Below, in pieces: positions 53,039 through 63,305 of a DNA stretch of 64,000 bases. The first letter of the stretch is position 1, and the number at the start of each line of letters is the position of its first letter. A program made the position numbers and the translations under genes. The notes beneath the pieces are model-generated. The model had not been told where the DNA came from. It worked only from the letters and a program-made list of their open reading frames with translations, and did no database searches. The stretch is from the NCBI GenBank assembly GCA_903905655.1, contig CAIVHG010000015.1:46760-110759 (forward strand). Direction: 5' to 3'. This stretch comes from an uncultured beta proteobacterium (GTDB lineage Bacteria > Pseudomonadota > Gammaproteobacteria > Burkholderiales > SG8-41).

Positions 53039-54543
53039 GGATTCTCAGGCGTATCGATGTCGAGTTGAAGTTGACGGGCGGATTCGATCGGCAGCATCAC
53101 GCGCACGACCGTGCCCGCCCCGGGCTTGCCCTCGACGGTGACTTCGCCGCCCAGATGGCGGGCGCGCTCGCGCATGCCGCGCAGGCCGAAAGACGCCGCC
53201 TTGTGCAAGTCGTCTTCGGTCATGCCGCGGCCATCGTCGGTTACCATCAGGCAGACTTCGTCCTGCTCGATGTCAAGCAGGACCGCGACGCGGGTTGCGG
53301 ACGCGTGCTTGGTGACGTTGGTCAGAGTCTCGCGGAAGATGCTGAACAGGGCGGTGGCGAGTTCGGCATCCAGATGACTGTCCTCTCCCGAGCAGCGCAC
53401 CGTGCATGGCATATTCATGCGGTGCGAAAATTGCCCGGCTTCCCATTCGACTGCAGCCGAGAGACCGAGGTCCAGCAGCGGCGGCCGCAGATCGTGCGCG
53501 ATGCGCGCCGTGATCTCCATCGTGTGGTCGATCAGTGTTTCCACCGAGTCCAGCTTGTTGCGGAGATCTGGGGATGCTTCGCCGAGCCGGCTGGCGAGCG
53601 ACAGGATCTCGATTTTCATCGCCGTCAGGTTGCCGCCGATTTCATCGTGGACTTCGCGCGCAATGCGCGTGCGCTCGATTTCCTTCGCCTTCTGCAGATG
53701 GGACGAGAGTTCCGAGAGCTGCTGGCGCGAGCGCACGAGCTCTAATTCCGCTGCTTTGCGATCCGATACATTCTCGATGATTCCATCCCACTGGATGCGG
53801 TCATCTTTCAGCAGGCGCGGGCGCATGCGAACCTCGATCCATTTTACGCGCCCGTCGGAGGCAGCAGAGATGCGCCCTTCCCAACTCACTGGTTGAAGCG
53901 TCAGCGCCGATTCGGCGATGCGATCCTGCAGACTGACGTTGCCGCCATCGAGCATGATGTTGAACAGGTGCCCGACATCGGCTTGCAGAACCTGCGGCGT
54001 CACCTCGAGCAGCCGGTTGCTGGCATCGCTGATGTACGAGATCCCGTAGCTGCCCTGGGGATCGCAGGTCAACTGGAAGACCACCCCCGGAATGTTGGCG
54101 ACCATCGCGCGCAACTGGCTTTCGGCCTGCTCGGTTTCAACGCGCAGCTTGCGCACCGAGCGGCGGATCACGCTTTCGCGCAGCTCGCGCTCGATCGCCG
54201 GGACCAGCCGCGAGGGATTGGTCTTCATCACGTAGTCGTTGGCCCCCGCGCGCATCGCCTCCACCGCGAATACTTCGCTCATGGTCCCGGAGGCGATGAT
54301 GAAGGGCAGGTCCGGATCGTGCATCTTGGCGAGCTGCAGGGCATCGAGGCCGCTGAACTGCGGCAGGTGATAATCGGAGATCACGAGATTCCAGGGCTTG
54401 CGCGCGAACTCGCTGCGCATCTCCGCCGCGGTTTCGACGCGTGCATGTTCGACGCGATAGCCGCCGCGCGCGATTTCGCCGATTAGCAGGTCTGCGTCAT
54501 CGAGCGAATGCTCGACCATCAGCACGCGTAACTGCGTACGCAT
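53035..54543 (-). CDS. Soluble hybrid sensor histidine kinase (REC-PAS-HisKA_3)
   Basis: A 502-residue cytoplasmic kinase. An N-terminal receiver domain (about 5-120, D57 in LVISDYHLP) is followed by a PAS domain (about 140-262) and a HisKA_3 dimerisation domain with H299 (IAREVHDEIGGNL). The HATPase domain (about 390-490) has NVTKHASATRV and DDGRGM. There is no membrane segment, so its input is internal or comes through the receiver. It pairs with the overlapping NarL-type regulator and lies between the glycosylation and chemotaxis blocks. Confidence 0.9.
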   Translation of the reverse strand: MRTQLRVLMVEHSLDDADLLIGEIARGGYRVEHARVETAAEMRSEFARKPWNLVISDYHLPQFSGLDALQLAKMHDPDLPFIIASGTMSEVFAVEAMRAGANDYVMKTNPSRLVPAIERELRESVIRRSVRKLRVETEQAESQLRAMVANIPGVVFQLTCDPQGSYGISYISDASNRLLEVTPQVLQADVGHLFNIMLDGGNVSLQDRIAESALTLQPVSWEGRISAASDGRVKWIEVRMRPRLLKDDRIQWDGIIENVSDRKAAELELVRSRQQLSELSSHLQKAKEIERTRIAREVHDEIGGNLTAMKIEILSLASRLGEASPDLRNKLDSVETLIDHTMEITARIAHDLRPPLLDLGLSAAVEWEAGQFSHRMNMPCTVRCSGEDSHLDAELATALFSIFRETLTNVTKHASATRVAVLLDIEQDEVCLMVTDDGRGMTEDDLHKAASFGLRGMRERARHLGGEVTVEGKPGAGTVVRVMLPIESARQLQLDIDTPENP

Positions 54544-54877
54544 CAGCTAGTTCCAGGTTGTGGGCGGTGCAGGCTGCGCAGCTGCAGTCGGAAGCGGATG
54601 CTGAAAAGCCGCTGGCAGGTTCTTAAAGTTGTGATGCGCCGCTGCCGATATCCGGATATAGGATGCATCACGGTGCTCAGTTGCAGGGCGGGGTGCATAT
54701 TTTTCGGGCTCGATGCGGGATGGGCTTAGCGCATGGCAGCAATCGGGATGAGCCATTGCGCTCCTCCCGGAAGCGACATCAGCTACGAGACCGATATTGT
54801 GGACACTTTTGACGCATTCTGCAAATTGCCGTGCAGGAGCAGTCGATGCAGGACGAAACCGGCTAAGGGTTCAGACT
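54544..54877. other. Upstream region of the cheY-cheA operon
   Basis: A 334-nt region between the sensor kinase and cheY genes, which are divergently oriented. It holds the strongest sigma-28 promoter in the window (54624-54651) and then a leader of about 220 nt with no recognisable gene or riboswitch. Confidence 0.55.
54624..54651 (+). promoter_or_regulatory. Sigma-28 (FliA) promoter of the chemotaxis operon
   Basis: TAAA, 16 nt, GCCGATAT. The -35 reads TAAAGTTG and the -10 differs from the consensus GCCGATAA only at the last base. The spacing is one longer than the usual 15. It would drive cheY-cheA-cheW and the MCP genes after flagellar hook completion. Confidence 0.7.
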
Positions 54878-55243
54878 ATGGCGCAGACGATACTTACAGT
54901 AGACGATTCCGCATCCATCCGGCGCATGATCGCTTTTTCCCTGCACGAGGCGGGCTACGAGGTGATTCAGGCGGTCGACGGCGCGGACGGTTACGCCAAG
55001 AGCCAGGGCGCGGCCATCGCGCTGGTGCTGACCGATCAGAACATGCCCAACATGGACGGTTGCACGCTCATCCGCTCGCTGCGCGCGCTGCCGGCTTATC
55101 AACGCATTCCCATGCTGCTGCTCACCACCGAAGATGGCGATGACATCAAGGTGCGCGCCCGCGAAGCCGGGGCCACCGGACGGCTGGTGAAGCCGTTCGA
55201 GCCGCAGCAGCTGCTCGAGGTCGTGCGTAAGCTGATCGGTTGA
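54878..55243 (+). CDS. cheY: Chemotaxis response regulator CheY
   Basis: A 121-residue single receiver domain: acidic pair D9/D10, phospho-acceptor D53 (LTDQNMPNMDG), Thr at 83/84 and K105 (LVKPF). The ATG at 54878 is used; the track start adds 27 unsupported residues. Its place directly before cheA supports a motor-binding CheY, although it is somewhat diverged from E. coli CheY. No cheZ is present in the window. Confidence 0.88.
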   Translation: MAQTILTVDDSASIRRMIAFSLHEAGYEVIQAVDGADGYAKSQGAAIALVLTDQNMPNMDGCTLIRSLRALPAYQRIPMLLLTTEDGDDIKVRAREAGATGRLVKPFEPQQLLEVVRKLIG

Positions 55244-55365
55244 CCGCAAATGCGGCTCAACGCAGGGATAGCGGCGTGATCCGGGTTCTGTTCCGGGCAT
55301 AGCCGCCGCGTGCCCTCGGTTACGCTCATAGCCGGGATTATCAAACGAACGACTTAGGGTGGCAC

Positions 55366-57336
55366 TTGGGCAGCGATCTCAAAGAGTTCTACCAGGTTTT
55401 CTTCGAAGAGGCCGCGGAGTTGCTCGCGGATATGGAGCGGCTGCTGCTTGGACTTGACGTCGCCGCTCCGCAGGCGGAGGACCTCAATGCCATCTTTCGC
55501 GCCGCGCACTCGATCAAGGGCGGCGCCGCCACCTTCGGATTTACCGATATGGCGCAGCTCACGCACACGCTCGAATCCCTGCTCGACCGGCTGCGCAAGG
55601 CGGAACTCGGCCTGGCAAGCGGCATGATCGATGTGTTTCTGGAGGCGGCCGACGTGCTCAAGGAGCAGCTGGCCGCCCATCGCGAGGAGCGCAACACGGA
55701 CGCGGCGCCTGCGCTCGCGGTGGGCGCACGCCTCAAAGCGCTGGAAGGCGGCACGCCCCCCGCAATGCCGGTGCCGCACCCAGCTCCGGCGGCGGCGCAG
55801 GCGGCGCCCGCTCAGGCGGGCGCGCTGCAACAGCTGTTCCACATCGAGTTTTCCGCATGCGGAGTCGCGCCGGCGGTACTCGATCATCTGCTTACGGATC
55901 TTGCGGAACGCGGTGTGCTGGAGCAGATCGATGGCGCCGCCACGGCTGACGACAGGCGCGTGATGCGGCTCCTCACCAGTGCGAGCGAGGAAGATATCTG
56001 GGAAGCGCTCGCTTTTGTCGTCGATCCGGCCCAGCTCAAGATCGAAATCGCGCCAGCGCCGGCTGCCGCACTGGTTGCGGTCGCCGTTGCCGTCGACACT
56101 GCGCCGCAGGGGCGCCCGCCTGCGGCAGTGCATGCCGATGAACCGCGATCGGCCAGCGCCTCCGGCGAAAGCTCTTCCATCCGGGTGAGCGTATCCAAGG
56201 TGGATCAGCTGATCAATCTCGTCGGCGAGCTCGTCATTACTCAGGCGATGCTCGCCGAGACCGCGTCCAAGGCCGACGCGGTGCTCTACGAGCAGCTGCT
56301 CAACGGCATGAGTCAGCTCGAGCGCAACACGCGAGATCTGCAGGAATCGGTGATGTCGATCCGCATGCTGCCTATCAGCTTTGTGTTCAGCCGCTTCCCG
56401 CGCGTGGTGCGCGACCTGGCGGCGAAGCTCGGCAAGCAGGTGGAACTGAAGACCGTAGGCGAAGGCACCGAGCTCGACAAGGGCTTAATCGAGAAGCTCG
56501 CGGACCCGCTCAATCATCTGGTGCGCAACAGCCTGGATCACGGCATCGAGACGCCTGCCGAGCGCAGCGCTTGCGGCAAGCCCGCGCACGGCACGATCAC
56601 GCTGCGCGCTTTTCACCAGAGCGGCAATGTGATCGTCGAAGTCAGCGATGACGGCGCCGGGCTCAACCGCGAAAGAATATTCGCCAAGGCACAGGCGCGC
56701 GGGATGCCGGTGCACGAGGGCATGGCCGATGGCGAAGTGTGGCCGTTGATATTCGAGGCCGGATTTTCCACCGCCGAAGTCGTCACCGATGTATCGGGGC
56801 GCGGCGTGGGCATGGACGTGGTGAAGCGCAACATTACCGCGCTCGGCGGACGCGTCGACATCAGCTCGGTGCGCGGCGCGGGCACCCGCATCTCGATCCG
56901 CCTGCCGCTCACGCTTGCCATCCTCGACGGGCTTTCGGTGGCGGTTGGGGACGAGCTTTTCATCGTGCCGCTCACCAATATCGTGGAATCGCTGCAGCCG
57001 GCCGCTGCCGACGTGAGCACCATTTCCGGAGGCGGCCGTGTGATTCATGTCCGTGGCGAATACCTGCCGCTCGTCGCCCTGCATCAGGTATTTCACATCC
57101 GGCCCAAGGTCGCCGAGGTGCAGCGCGGCATCGTCGTCATCCTCGAGACCGAAGGCAAGAAGACCGCGATGTTGGTTGATGCGCTGATCGGGCAGCACCA
57201 GGTCGTGATCAAAAGCCTGGAATCGAATTACCGGCGCGTGCACGGCGTTTCCGGCGCCACCATCATGGGCGACGGCAGAGTGGCGCTGATCCTCGACGCG
57301 GTCGCGATCGCGCACGAAGCGGCAGCAGCGCATTGA
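55366..57336 (+). CDS. cheA: Chemotaxis histidine kinase CheA
   Basis: A 656-residue kinase. P1/HPt has H48 in RAAHSIKGG. A P2-like domain spans about 155-225. The P3 dimerisation domain starts near 270 (VSKVDQLINLVGELVITQAML). The P4 ATPase has HLVRNSLDHGIETPAER, VSDDGAGLNRERI and GRGVGMDVVKRNI, and P5 is CheW-like (about 520-650). The start is TTG at 55366, preceded by AGGGTGG, and gives the usual MxxDLxEFYQVFFEEA start; no ATG fits. Confidence 0.95.
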   Translation: MGSDLKEFYQVFFEEAAELLADMERLLLGLDVAAPQAEDLNAIFRAAHSIKGGAATFGFTDMAQLTHTLESLLDRLRKAELGLASGMIDVFLEAADVLKEQLAAHREERNTDAAPALAVGARLKALEGGTPPAMPVPHPAPAAAQAAPAQAGALQQLFHIEFSACGVAPAVLDHLLTDLAERGVLEQIDGAATADDRRVMRLLTSASEEDIWEALAFVVDPAQLKIEIAPAPAAALVAVAVAVDTAPQGRPPAAVHADEPRSASASGESSSIRVSVSKVDQLINLVGELVITQAMLAETASKADAVLYEQLLNGMSQLERNTRDLQESVMSIRMLPISFVFSRFPRVVRDLAAKLGKQVELKTVGEGTELDKGLIEKLADPLNHLVRNSLDHGIETPAERSACGKPAHGTITLRAFHQSGNVIVEVSDDGAGLNRERIFAKAQARGMPVHEGMADGEVWPLIFEAGFSTAEVVTDVSGRGVGMDVVKRNITALGGRVDISSVRGAGTRISIRLPLTLAILDGLSVAVGDELFIVPLTNIVESLQPAAADVSTISGGGRVIHVRGEYLPLVALHQVFHIRPKVAEVQRGIVVILETEGKKTAMLVDALIGQHQVVIKSLESNYRRVHGVSGATIMGDGRVALILDAVAIAHEAAAAH

Positions 57337-57399
57337 ACTACAGCCTGCAAAGTGCGCGCAGCGCGGCACGCTTACCAGCAATCCATCAGGGGGCATGAC

Positions 57400-57912
57400 A
57401 TGACAGAGGCAGCGTTACATGAGAGCACTACGCCGGCGGCAGCGGGGGCGGCGTTAGGCGTGGGACGCGAATATCTGACGTTTACTCTGGGAGCGGAAGG
57501 TTACGGCATCGATATCCTCAAGGTGCAGGAAATCCGCGGCTATGAAGCCGTGACCAAGATCGCGAACGCTCCCGAATTCATCAAAGGCGTGGTCAACCTG
57601 CGCGGCACCATCGTGCCCATCGTGGACATGCGTATCAAATTCAATCTGGGCGCTGCGGAGTACAACCAGTTTACGGTGGTGATCGTGCTCAACCTCTCGG
57701 GCCGCGTCGTGGGCATGGTGGTGGACAGCGTGTCCGACGTGATTGCGCTCACCCCGCAGCAGATCCGGCCGGCGCCGGATTTCTCCTCTGCCTTCGACAC
57801 CCAGTACATCACCGGCCTCGGTACGGTCGATGAGCGCATGCTGATATTGGTGGACATCGAGCGCCTGATGTCGGGGGCCGACATGGGGTTGATCGAACAG
57901 GCTGTGCACTGA
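57400..57912 (+). CDS. cheW: Chemotaxis coupling protein CheW
   Basis: A 170-residue adaptor linking MCPs to CheA. The ATG at 57400 follows AGGGGG. Motifs: [44 protein letters not shown] and [11 protein letters not shown]. The Ala-rich N-terminal 20 residues are variable. It lies between cheA and the first MCP. Confidence 0.95.
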   Translation: MTEAALHESTTPAAAGAALGVGREYLTFTLGAEGYGIDILKVQEIRGYEAVTKIANAPEFIKGVVNLRGTIVPIVDMRIKFNLGAAEYNQFTVVIVLNLSGRVVGMVVDSVSDVIALTPQQIRPAPDFSSAFDTQYITGLGTVDERMLILVDIERLMSGADMGLIEQAVH

Positions 57913-57957
57913 CGGCGCGCGCAGACACGGGAAGCGCAGGAAGTCCGGGCAATCGTT

Positions 57958-59664
57958 ATGAAGAACCTCAAAGTATGGGTGCGGCTGGTGGCGGCGATCA
58001 GCCTCATGCTGCTCATCGCATGGTCGGTCATGATCACTGTGAGCTACACGGAACGGCGCGCGTCGTCCATCGCCCAGGCGCGGGATTTCGCCGCGAGCGT
58101 CAATCAGATGACCATGGCGACGCTATCCGGGATGATGTTCACCGGCGTCATGAAGCAGCGCGCGGTGTTTCTCGACCAAGTCCGCAACGCGGAAAATATC
58201 GAGGACCTCAAGGTCTTTCCCGGCAGCCGCATCGTCGCCGCGTACGGGGCGACGCCCGGCGCGGAGGTGCCGGCGGCCGAGGAGAAGGCGGTGATGGACA
58301 GCGGCAAGCCGTACTTCAGCACCACCCAGGACGAGGGCGTGCTGTGGGCCATCTTCCCGATATTGAATTCCAGCAATTACCTGGGCAAGAGCTGCATGGG
58401 TTGTCATCAGGGCGCCGAAGGCGAGGTGCTCGGCGCGGTAAGCATGAAAGTGAGCCTGAAGAAGACCCAGGCCGCACTGCGCAGTTTCAGCGGCTGGATC
58501 GCGCTGGTGGCTCTCGGTCTCAGCCTGCCCATGCTCGGCTGCGTCTACTGGCTGATCAGGCGCTTCGTCGCACGTCCTTTGGGCGGGGAACCGACGGCCG
58601 CGACCGCGGTTGCGGATCGCATTGCCGCGGGCGACCTCACGCATGCGGTAGCGGTTGAGGATGGGGACACGGCCAGCCTCATGGCAGCCATCGCCAAAAT
58701 GCAGCGCAACCTGTGCGAGGTGATCGGACAGATCAACGAGGCGACCAGCACGATTACGACGGCGGCGAAGGAAATCGCCTCCGGCAATGCCGACCTCTCG
58801 CAGCGGACCGAAGAGCAGGCCTCTTCACTAGAGGAGACGGCGAGCTCGATGGAGGAGCTGACTAGCACCGTCAAGCAGAACGCCGAGAATGCGAGGCAGG
58901 CCAATCAACTCGCGGCCGGCGCTTCGGAAGTGGCGGAAAAGGGCGGCGCAGTGGTCAAGCAGGTCGTGGATACGATGAACGGCATCTCGGCCTCCTCGAA
59001 GAAGATCGCCGACATCATCGGCGTCATTGACGGCATTGCATTCCAGACCAACATCCTCGCCCTGAATGCGGCGGTTGAAGCGGCGCGCGCCGGAGAGCAG
59101 GGGCGTGGTTTCGCGGTGGTCGCGACCGAAGTGCGCACGCTCGCGCAGCGCTCGGCGACGGCGGCCAAAGAGATCAAGGACCTGATTTCCGAATCCGTCA
59201 CCAAGGTCGATGACGGCACTAAATTCGTGGATCAGGCCGGCAAGACCATGCAGGAGGTTGTCACTGCTGTGCAGCGCGTGACCGACATCATGGCGGAGAT
59301 CACGGCAGCCTCGCAGGAGCAGTCCTCCGGCATCGAGCAGGTGAACCAGGCGGTCACGCAGATGGACGAGGTTACGCAGCAGAACGCGGCGCTCGTGGAG
59401 CAGGCTGCGGCGGCGGCCGAAAGCATGTGCGAGCAGGCTCAGCAGCTGGCGCAGGCGGTAAGTGCGTTCAAGCTGGAGCACTCAGTGGGCTGTGTCTTGC
59501 CGGTGGCGATCAAGGGGCAGGAGAAACCAGCGCAAACGCGCACGGCAAGCATCACCCGGATTGCAGCCCGGAAGCAGGCATCGGCCGCGCCCGCTGCGGC
59601 GCGCGCAGATGTGCCCGCAGGCAGAAAAATTTCCGGCGGCGACGGTGACTGGAGCGAGTTCTGA
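57958..59664 (+). CDS. Methyl-accepting chemotaxis protein with c-type heme motif
   Basis: A 568-residue transmembrane receptor. TM1 is at about 10-29 and TM2 at about 179-201. The periplasmic domain between them ends with CMGCH (146-150), a CxxCH covalent heme c site in a Tll0287/DUF3365-like domain. HAMP and the full MCP signalling hairpin follow ([31 protein letters not shown]). It ends in DWSEF, an NWETF-like pentapeptide for CheR/CheB tethering. A redox, oxygen or NO sensing role is inferred from the heme. Confidence 0.92.
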   Translation: MKNLKVWVRLVAAISLMLLIAWSVMITVSYTERRASSIAQARDFAASVNQMTMATLSGMMFTGVMKQRAVFLDQVRNAENIEDLKVFPGSRIVAAYGATPGAEVPAAEEKAVMDSGKPYFSTTQDEGVLWAIFPILNSSNYLGKSCMGCHQGAEGEVLGAVSMKVSLKKTQAALRSFSGWIALVALGLSLPMLGCVYWLIRRFVARPLGGEPTAATAVADRIAAGDLTHAVAVEDGDTASLMAAIAKMQRNLCEVIGQINEATSTITTAAKEIASGNADLSQRTEEQASSLEETASSMEELTSTVKQNAENARQANQLAAGASEVAEKGGAVVKQVVDTMNGISASSKKIADIIGVIDGIAFQTNILALNAAVEAARAGEQGRGFAVVATEVRTLAQRSATAAKEIKDLISESVTKVDDGTKFVDQAGKTMQEVVTAVQRVTDIMAEITAASQEQSSGIEQVNQAVTQMDEVTQQNAALVEQAAAAAESMCEQAQQLAQAVSAFKLEHSVGCVLPVAIKGQEKPAQTRTASITRIAARKQASAAPAAARADVPAGRKISGGDGDWSEF

Positions 59665-59703
59665 GGCGCGCCAGCAGTAACGCTGCGATCGAAGGGAGAC
59701 AAC

Positions 59704-61389
59704 ATGCGCATTAATATGCCCGTAACAGACGCGGAATATGTCCTGCCGGACGGCGAAGTGATCGTGTCCCGCACGGATCTCAAGGGACGCATCACCTATG
59801 TCAATGAAGCCTTCGTGCGCGCCTCGCAGTTTGCGCGCGAGGAGTTGATGGGGCAGCCGCAGAACGTCGTGCGCCATCCCGACATGCCGGCGGCGGCGTA
59901 TGCCGATCTCTGGCGCACTATCCAGGCCGGCAATCCGTGGTCGGCCATGGTCAAGAACCGGCGCAAGGAAGGCGGCTATTACTGGGTAAAGGCGAACGTG
60001 ACGCCGATGACCGATCACGGGCGCCTGGTGGGATACATGTCGGTGCGCACCAAGCCCGCACGCGCGGAAATCGACGCTGCGGCGCGGCTGTATCGCGAGA
60101 TCAACGAAGGGCACGCGCGCGGGGTCGTTCTCAATGCCGGCGCAGTCGAGCATGCGGGATGGCGCGGGCTGCTGCGGCGCATGTCGACTATTCCGTTCTA
60201 CGCCCGCAGCTGGATCGCCGCAGCCTGCTTTGCGGTCATGTTTGTAGCCGACGCCGTGTTGGCGGCGAGCTTTTCCGGAAGCGCCGCAGCGACTGCGGCG
60301 ATTGCGGTGAGCGCAATCGGCGTGTTGGGATCGCTCGTGTTTGGCGTGTGGTGCTCGACCCTCATGGGTAAACCAATTGCGGAAGCCATTACTACCGCGA
60401 GCCGGGTCGTCGGCGGCGACGTCTCGCTGTCCTTCCCGACTGCAGGCGATGCGGAACTCATGCGCTTGTTTCGCATGCTCGATCAGATGAACGGCAAGCT
60501 GATTGGCGTGCTGAAGGACGTGCATTTAAGCATAGGCAGCGTTGATATGGCGGCGAGCGAGATCGCCTCCGGCAACGCCGACTTGTCGCAGCGTACCGAA
60601 GAGCAGGCGTCCAGCCTCGAAGAGACTGCTTCTTCGATGGAGGAATTGACGAGCACGGTGAAACAGAACGCCGACAATGCGCGACAGGCAAAGCAGCTCG
60701 CTGCAGGTGCCTCATCGGTTGCGGTCAGGGGTGGCGAGGTGGTCGGGCAGGTGGTTGAGACCATGGCTTCGATCCGCGAATCTTCGAAGAAGATCGTGGA
60801 CATCATAGCGGTGATCGACGGCATCGCATTTCAGACCAACATTCTCGCATTGAACGCAGCGGTAGAAGCTGCGCGCGCCGGGGAACAAGGCCGCGGATTT
60901 GCGGTGGTTGCGACCGAAGTGCGCACGCTCGCGCAACGCTCGGCGGCCGCGGCGAAAGAGATCAAACAACTGATTTCGAACTCGGTTGCGAAGGTCGAGG
61001 ATGGCAACAAGCTGGTGGACGTCGCAGGAAAAACCATGGACGAAGTCGTGGCGTCTGTCAAACGCGTGACCGACATCATGACGGAAATCTCAGCGGCCTC
61101 CGACGAGCAAAGTTCTGGCATAGAGCAGGTCAATCAGGCGGTGACGCAGATGGACGAGGTCACCCAGCAAAACGCGGCGCTGGTGGAGCAAGTGGCGGCA
61201 GCGGCAGAGAGCCTGGAAGCTCAGGCCCGTATTGTCGGCGACGGCATGAGCGCATTCGATCTCGGGCAGGACCGTGCCCGCGCCGCGCAGAGTGGTGCAG
61301 GACTGACGGAAAGAGTCGCTAACCTGGCGCCGCGCAAGCCGCGCTCCACGGAGAGGACCCAGGCGCAGAGGAAACAGGGTGCGGCCTAG
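59704..61389 (+). CDS. aer: Aer-like PAS-domain chemotaxis receptor
   Basis: A 561-residue aerotaxis-type receptor. The cytoplasmic N-terminal PAS domain (about 15-120) has TYVNEAFVRASQF, QNVVRHPDMPAAAYADLW and GGYYWVKANVTP, the Aer FAD-binding pattern. Two membrane segments (about 169-190 and 194-218) follow with no periplasmic domain, then HAMP and the signalling domain. There is no CheR-tether pentapeptide at the C-terminus. It probably senses redox state through FAD. Confidence 0.9.
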   Translation: MRINMPVTDAEYVLPDGEVIVSRTDLKGRITYVNEAFVRASQFAREELMGQPQNVVRHPDMPAAAYADLWRTIQAGNPWSAMVKNRRKEGGYYWVKANVTPMTDHGRLVGYMSVRTKPARAEIDAAARLYREINEGHARGVVLNAGAVEHAGWRGLLRRMSTIPFYARSWIAAACFAVMFVADAVLAASFSGSAAATAAIAVSAIGVLGSLVFGVWCSTLMGKPIAEAITTASRVVGGDVSLSFPTAGDAELMRLFRMLDQMNGKLIGVLKDVHLSIGSVDMAASEIASGNADLSQRTEEQASSLEETASSMEELTSTVKQNADNARQAKQLAAGASSVAVRGGEVVGQVVETMASIRESSKKIVDIIAVIDGIAFQTNILALNAAVEAARAGEQGRGFAVVATEVRTLAQRSAAAAKEIKQLISNSVAKVEDGNKLVDVAGKTMDEVVASVKRVTDIMTEISAASDEQSSGIEQVNQAVTQMDEVTQQNAALVEQVAAAAESLEAQARIVGDGMSAFDLGQDRARAAQSGAGLTERVANLAPRKPRSTERTQAQRKQGAA

Positions 61390-61487
61390 CGCGGTGCGGT
61401 AGTGAAATTAGGCATGAGCGCGGTGCGCGCGACGGGAGTTAGCGCGCGCTCCCGAAAAGGCCAGGCCACGTTTAGAGGAGTATTGCC

Positions 61488-63212
61488 ATGCGTGCAGTAG
61501 CACTGGGTGTCTCAGGAAAGCTGCGGGCGATCGGCCTCATCGCGATCATCGCGATGCTAGGCATCGCAGCGCTCACCCTTGCGTCAAAAAAGGCGGCGAT
61601 GAGCGAAGAGAAAATGCTCGCCACCAAGCACATCGTGGAGTCGGCCTACGGCATCGTTGGCTACTACCAGAAGCTTGCGAGTGCGGGCTCGATGAGCGAA
61701 GTGCAGGCGCAGCACGAAGCGCTCGCGGCCTTGCGCGCAATCCGCTATGGCAACAACGATTACGTTTGGGTCAACGACATGCGGCCGTACGTCATCATGC
61801 ATCCGATCAAACCGGAGCTGGAAAACAAGGATGCCAGCGGCATCAAGGACCCGGACGGAAAATCGCTGTTCGTCGCATTCGTGGATGTGGTGAAAAAGCA
61901 GGGCACCGGTGCCGTGAATTATCTATGGCCCAAGCCGGGGCTGACCGACCCGGTGCGCAAGGTCTCTTACGTGCAGGGCTTCGCGCCCTGGGGCTGGGTC
62001 ATCGGCTCCGGAATCTACGTCGATGATGTCGATGCTGCGTTTCGCAGCGATGCCATCAAGATGATCGTCATTGTAACTGTCATCGGACTGTGCTTCTTTG
62101 CGCTCTGCGTCCTCGTCAGCCGTAGCGTGGTGCTTCCCCTGAAGCGGGCCGTTGCATTGGCTGATGCGGTAGCGGCTGGAGATCTCACTACCACGATAGC
62201 GGCCGATACCGACGACGAGATCGGGCGCCTGCTCACGGCGCTCAAGCGCATGAATGCCAACCTCGCGGACCTGGTGGGCAAGGTGCGTGGCGGAACGGAC
62301 TCAATCGCCACCGGCGCTGGGGAAATCGCTGCCGGCAATTCGGACCTGTCGCAAAGAACCGAAGAGCAGGCCTCGAGCCTGGAGGAGACCGCCTCCTCGA
62401 TGGAAGAGTTGACCAGCACGGTCAAGCAAAATGCGGAGAATGCACGGCAGGCGAACCAGCTCGCGATCGGTGCGAGTGAGATCGCGGTGAAAGGCGGAGC
62501 AGTGGTGGGCGAAGTGGTGGGCACGATGGCCTCGATCAACGAGTCCTCCAAGAAGATCGTGGACATCATCTCGGTGATCGACGGCATTGCATTTCAGACC
62601 AACATCCTGGCGCTGAACGCGGCGGTGGAAGCGGCGCGCGCCGGCGAGCAGGGGCGCGGCTTCGCGGTGGTGGCGACCGAAGTGCGCACGCTGGCGCAGC
62701 GCTCGGCGGCGGCAGCCAAGGAGATCAAGGCGCTGATCGGCGACTCGGTGGACAAGGTGGGCACCGGGACCAAGCTGGTGGACGACGCGGGAAAGACGAT
62801 GGACGAGATCGTGACCGCGGTCAAGCGCGTGACCGACATCATGTCGGAGATCACGGCGGCCTCCCAGGAGCAAAGCTCGGGCATCGAGCAGGTGAATCAG
62901 GCGGTTACGCAGATGGACGAAGTGACGCAGCAGAACGCCGCGTTGGTGGAGCAGGCGGCGGCGGCCGCCGAAGCGCTGCAGGAGCAGGCGCAGCACCTGA
63001 CCCAGGCGGTGAGCGTGTTCAAGCTCGCGCACAGCGAACAACGCGCGGCGGCCGCGGCGCAAGCCGAGCGGCCGGTGGCAAGCGTGACGCGTCTATCGGA
63101 GAAGAAGGCGGCAGCCAGGGCCACTGCCGCAGCCGACCAGAAACCCGCAGCGCCACTGGTCCGAAAAGCGGCTAATGCCAAGGCCGGCGACGAAGAGTGG
63201 CAGGAGTTTTAG
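61488..63212 (+). CDS. Methyl-accepting chemotaxis protein with single Cache (sCache_2) domain
   Basis: A 574-residue receptor: TM1 (about 12-32), a periplasmic sCache_2 domain (about 35-185; [61 protein letters not shown]), TM2 (about 190-211), HAMP and the MCP signalling domain. The C-terminus EWQEF is a CheR-tether-like pentapeptide. The likely ligand class is small organic acids, but this is not shown by the sequence. Confidence 0.92.
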   Translation: MRAVALGVSGKLRAIGLIAIIAMLGIAALTLASKKAAMSEEKMLATKHIVESAYGIVGYYQKLASAGSMSEVQAQHEALAALRAIRYGNNDYVWVNDMRPYVIMHPIKPELENKDASGIKDPDGKSLFVAFVDVVKKQGTGAVNYLWPKPGLTDPVRKVSYVQGFAPWGWVIGSGIYVDDVDAAFRSDAIKMIVIVTVIGLCFFALCVLVSRSVVLPLKRAVALADAVAAGDLTTTIAADTDDEIGRLLTALKRMNANLADLVGKVRGGTDSIATGAGEIAAGNSDLSQRTEEQASSLEETASSMEELTSTVKQNAENARQANQLAIGASEIAVKGGAVVGEVVGTMASINESSKKIVDIISVIDGIAFQTNILALNAAVEAARAGEQGRGFAVVATEVRTLAQRSAAAAKEIKALIGDSVDKVGTGTKLVDDAGKTMDEIVTAVKRVTDIMSEITAASQEQSSGIEQVNQAVTQMDEVTQQNAALVEQAAAAAEALQEQAQHLTQAVSVFKLAHSEQRAAAAAQAERPVASVTRLSEKKAAARATAAADQKPAAPLVRKAANAKAGDEEWQEF

Positions 63213-63256
63213 CGGTGGCCGGCGCATTTGCGTATGCGGCGCACGCGGGAAAGGCA

Positions 63257-63283
63257 TGCACGGCTTGCTGGTAGTGCCGTGCA
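63257..63283 (+). other. Hairpin in the cheR leader
   Basis: TGCACGGC and GCCGTGCA form a perfect 8-bp stem with an 11-nt loop, 23 nt before the cheR ATG. There is no T-run, so it is not a standard terminator. It may affect translation or mRNA stability. Confidence 0.35.
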
Positions 63284-63305
63284 GCATGATGGAAAGACAT
63301 GAACC

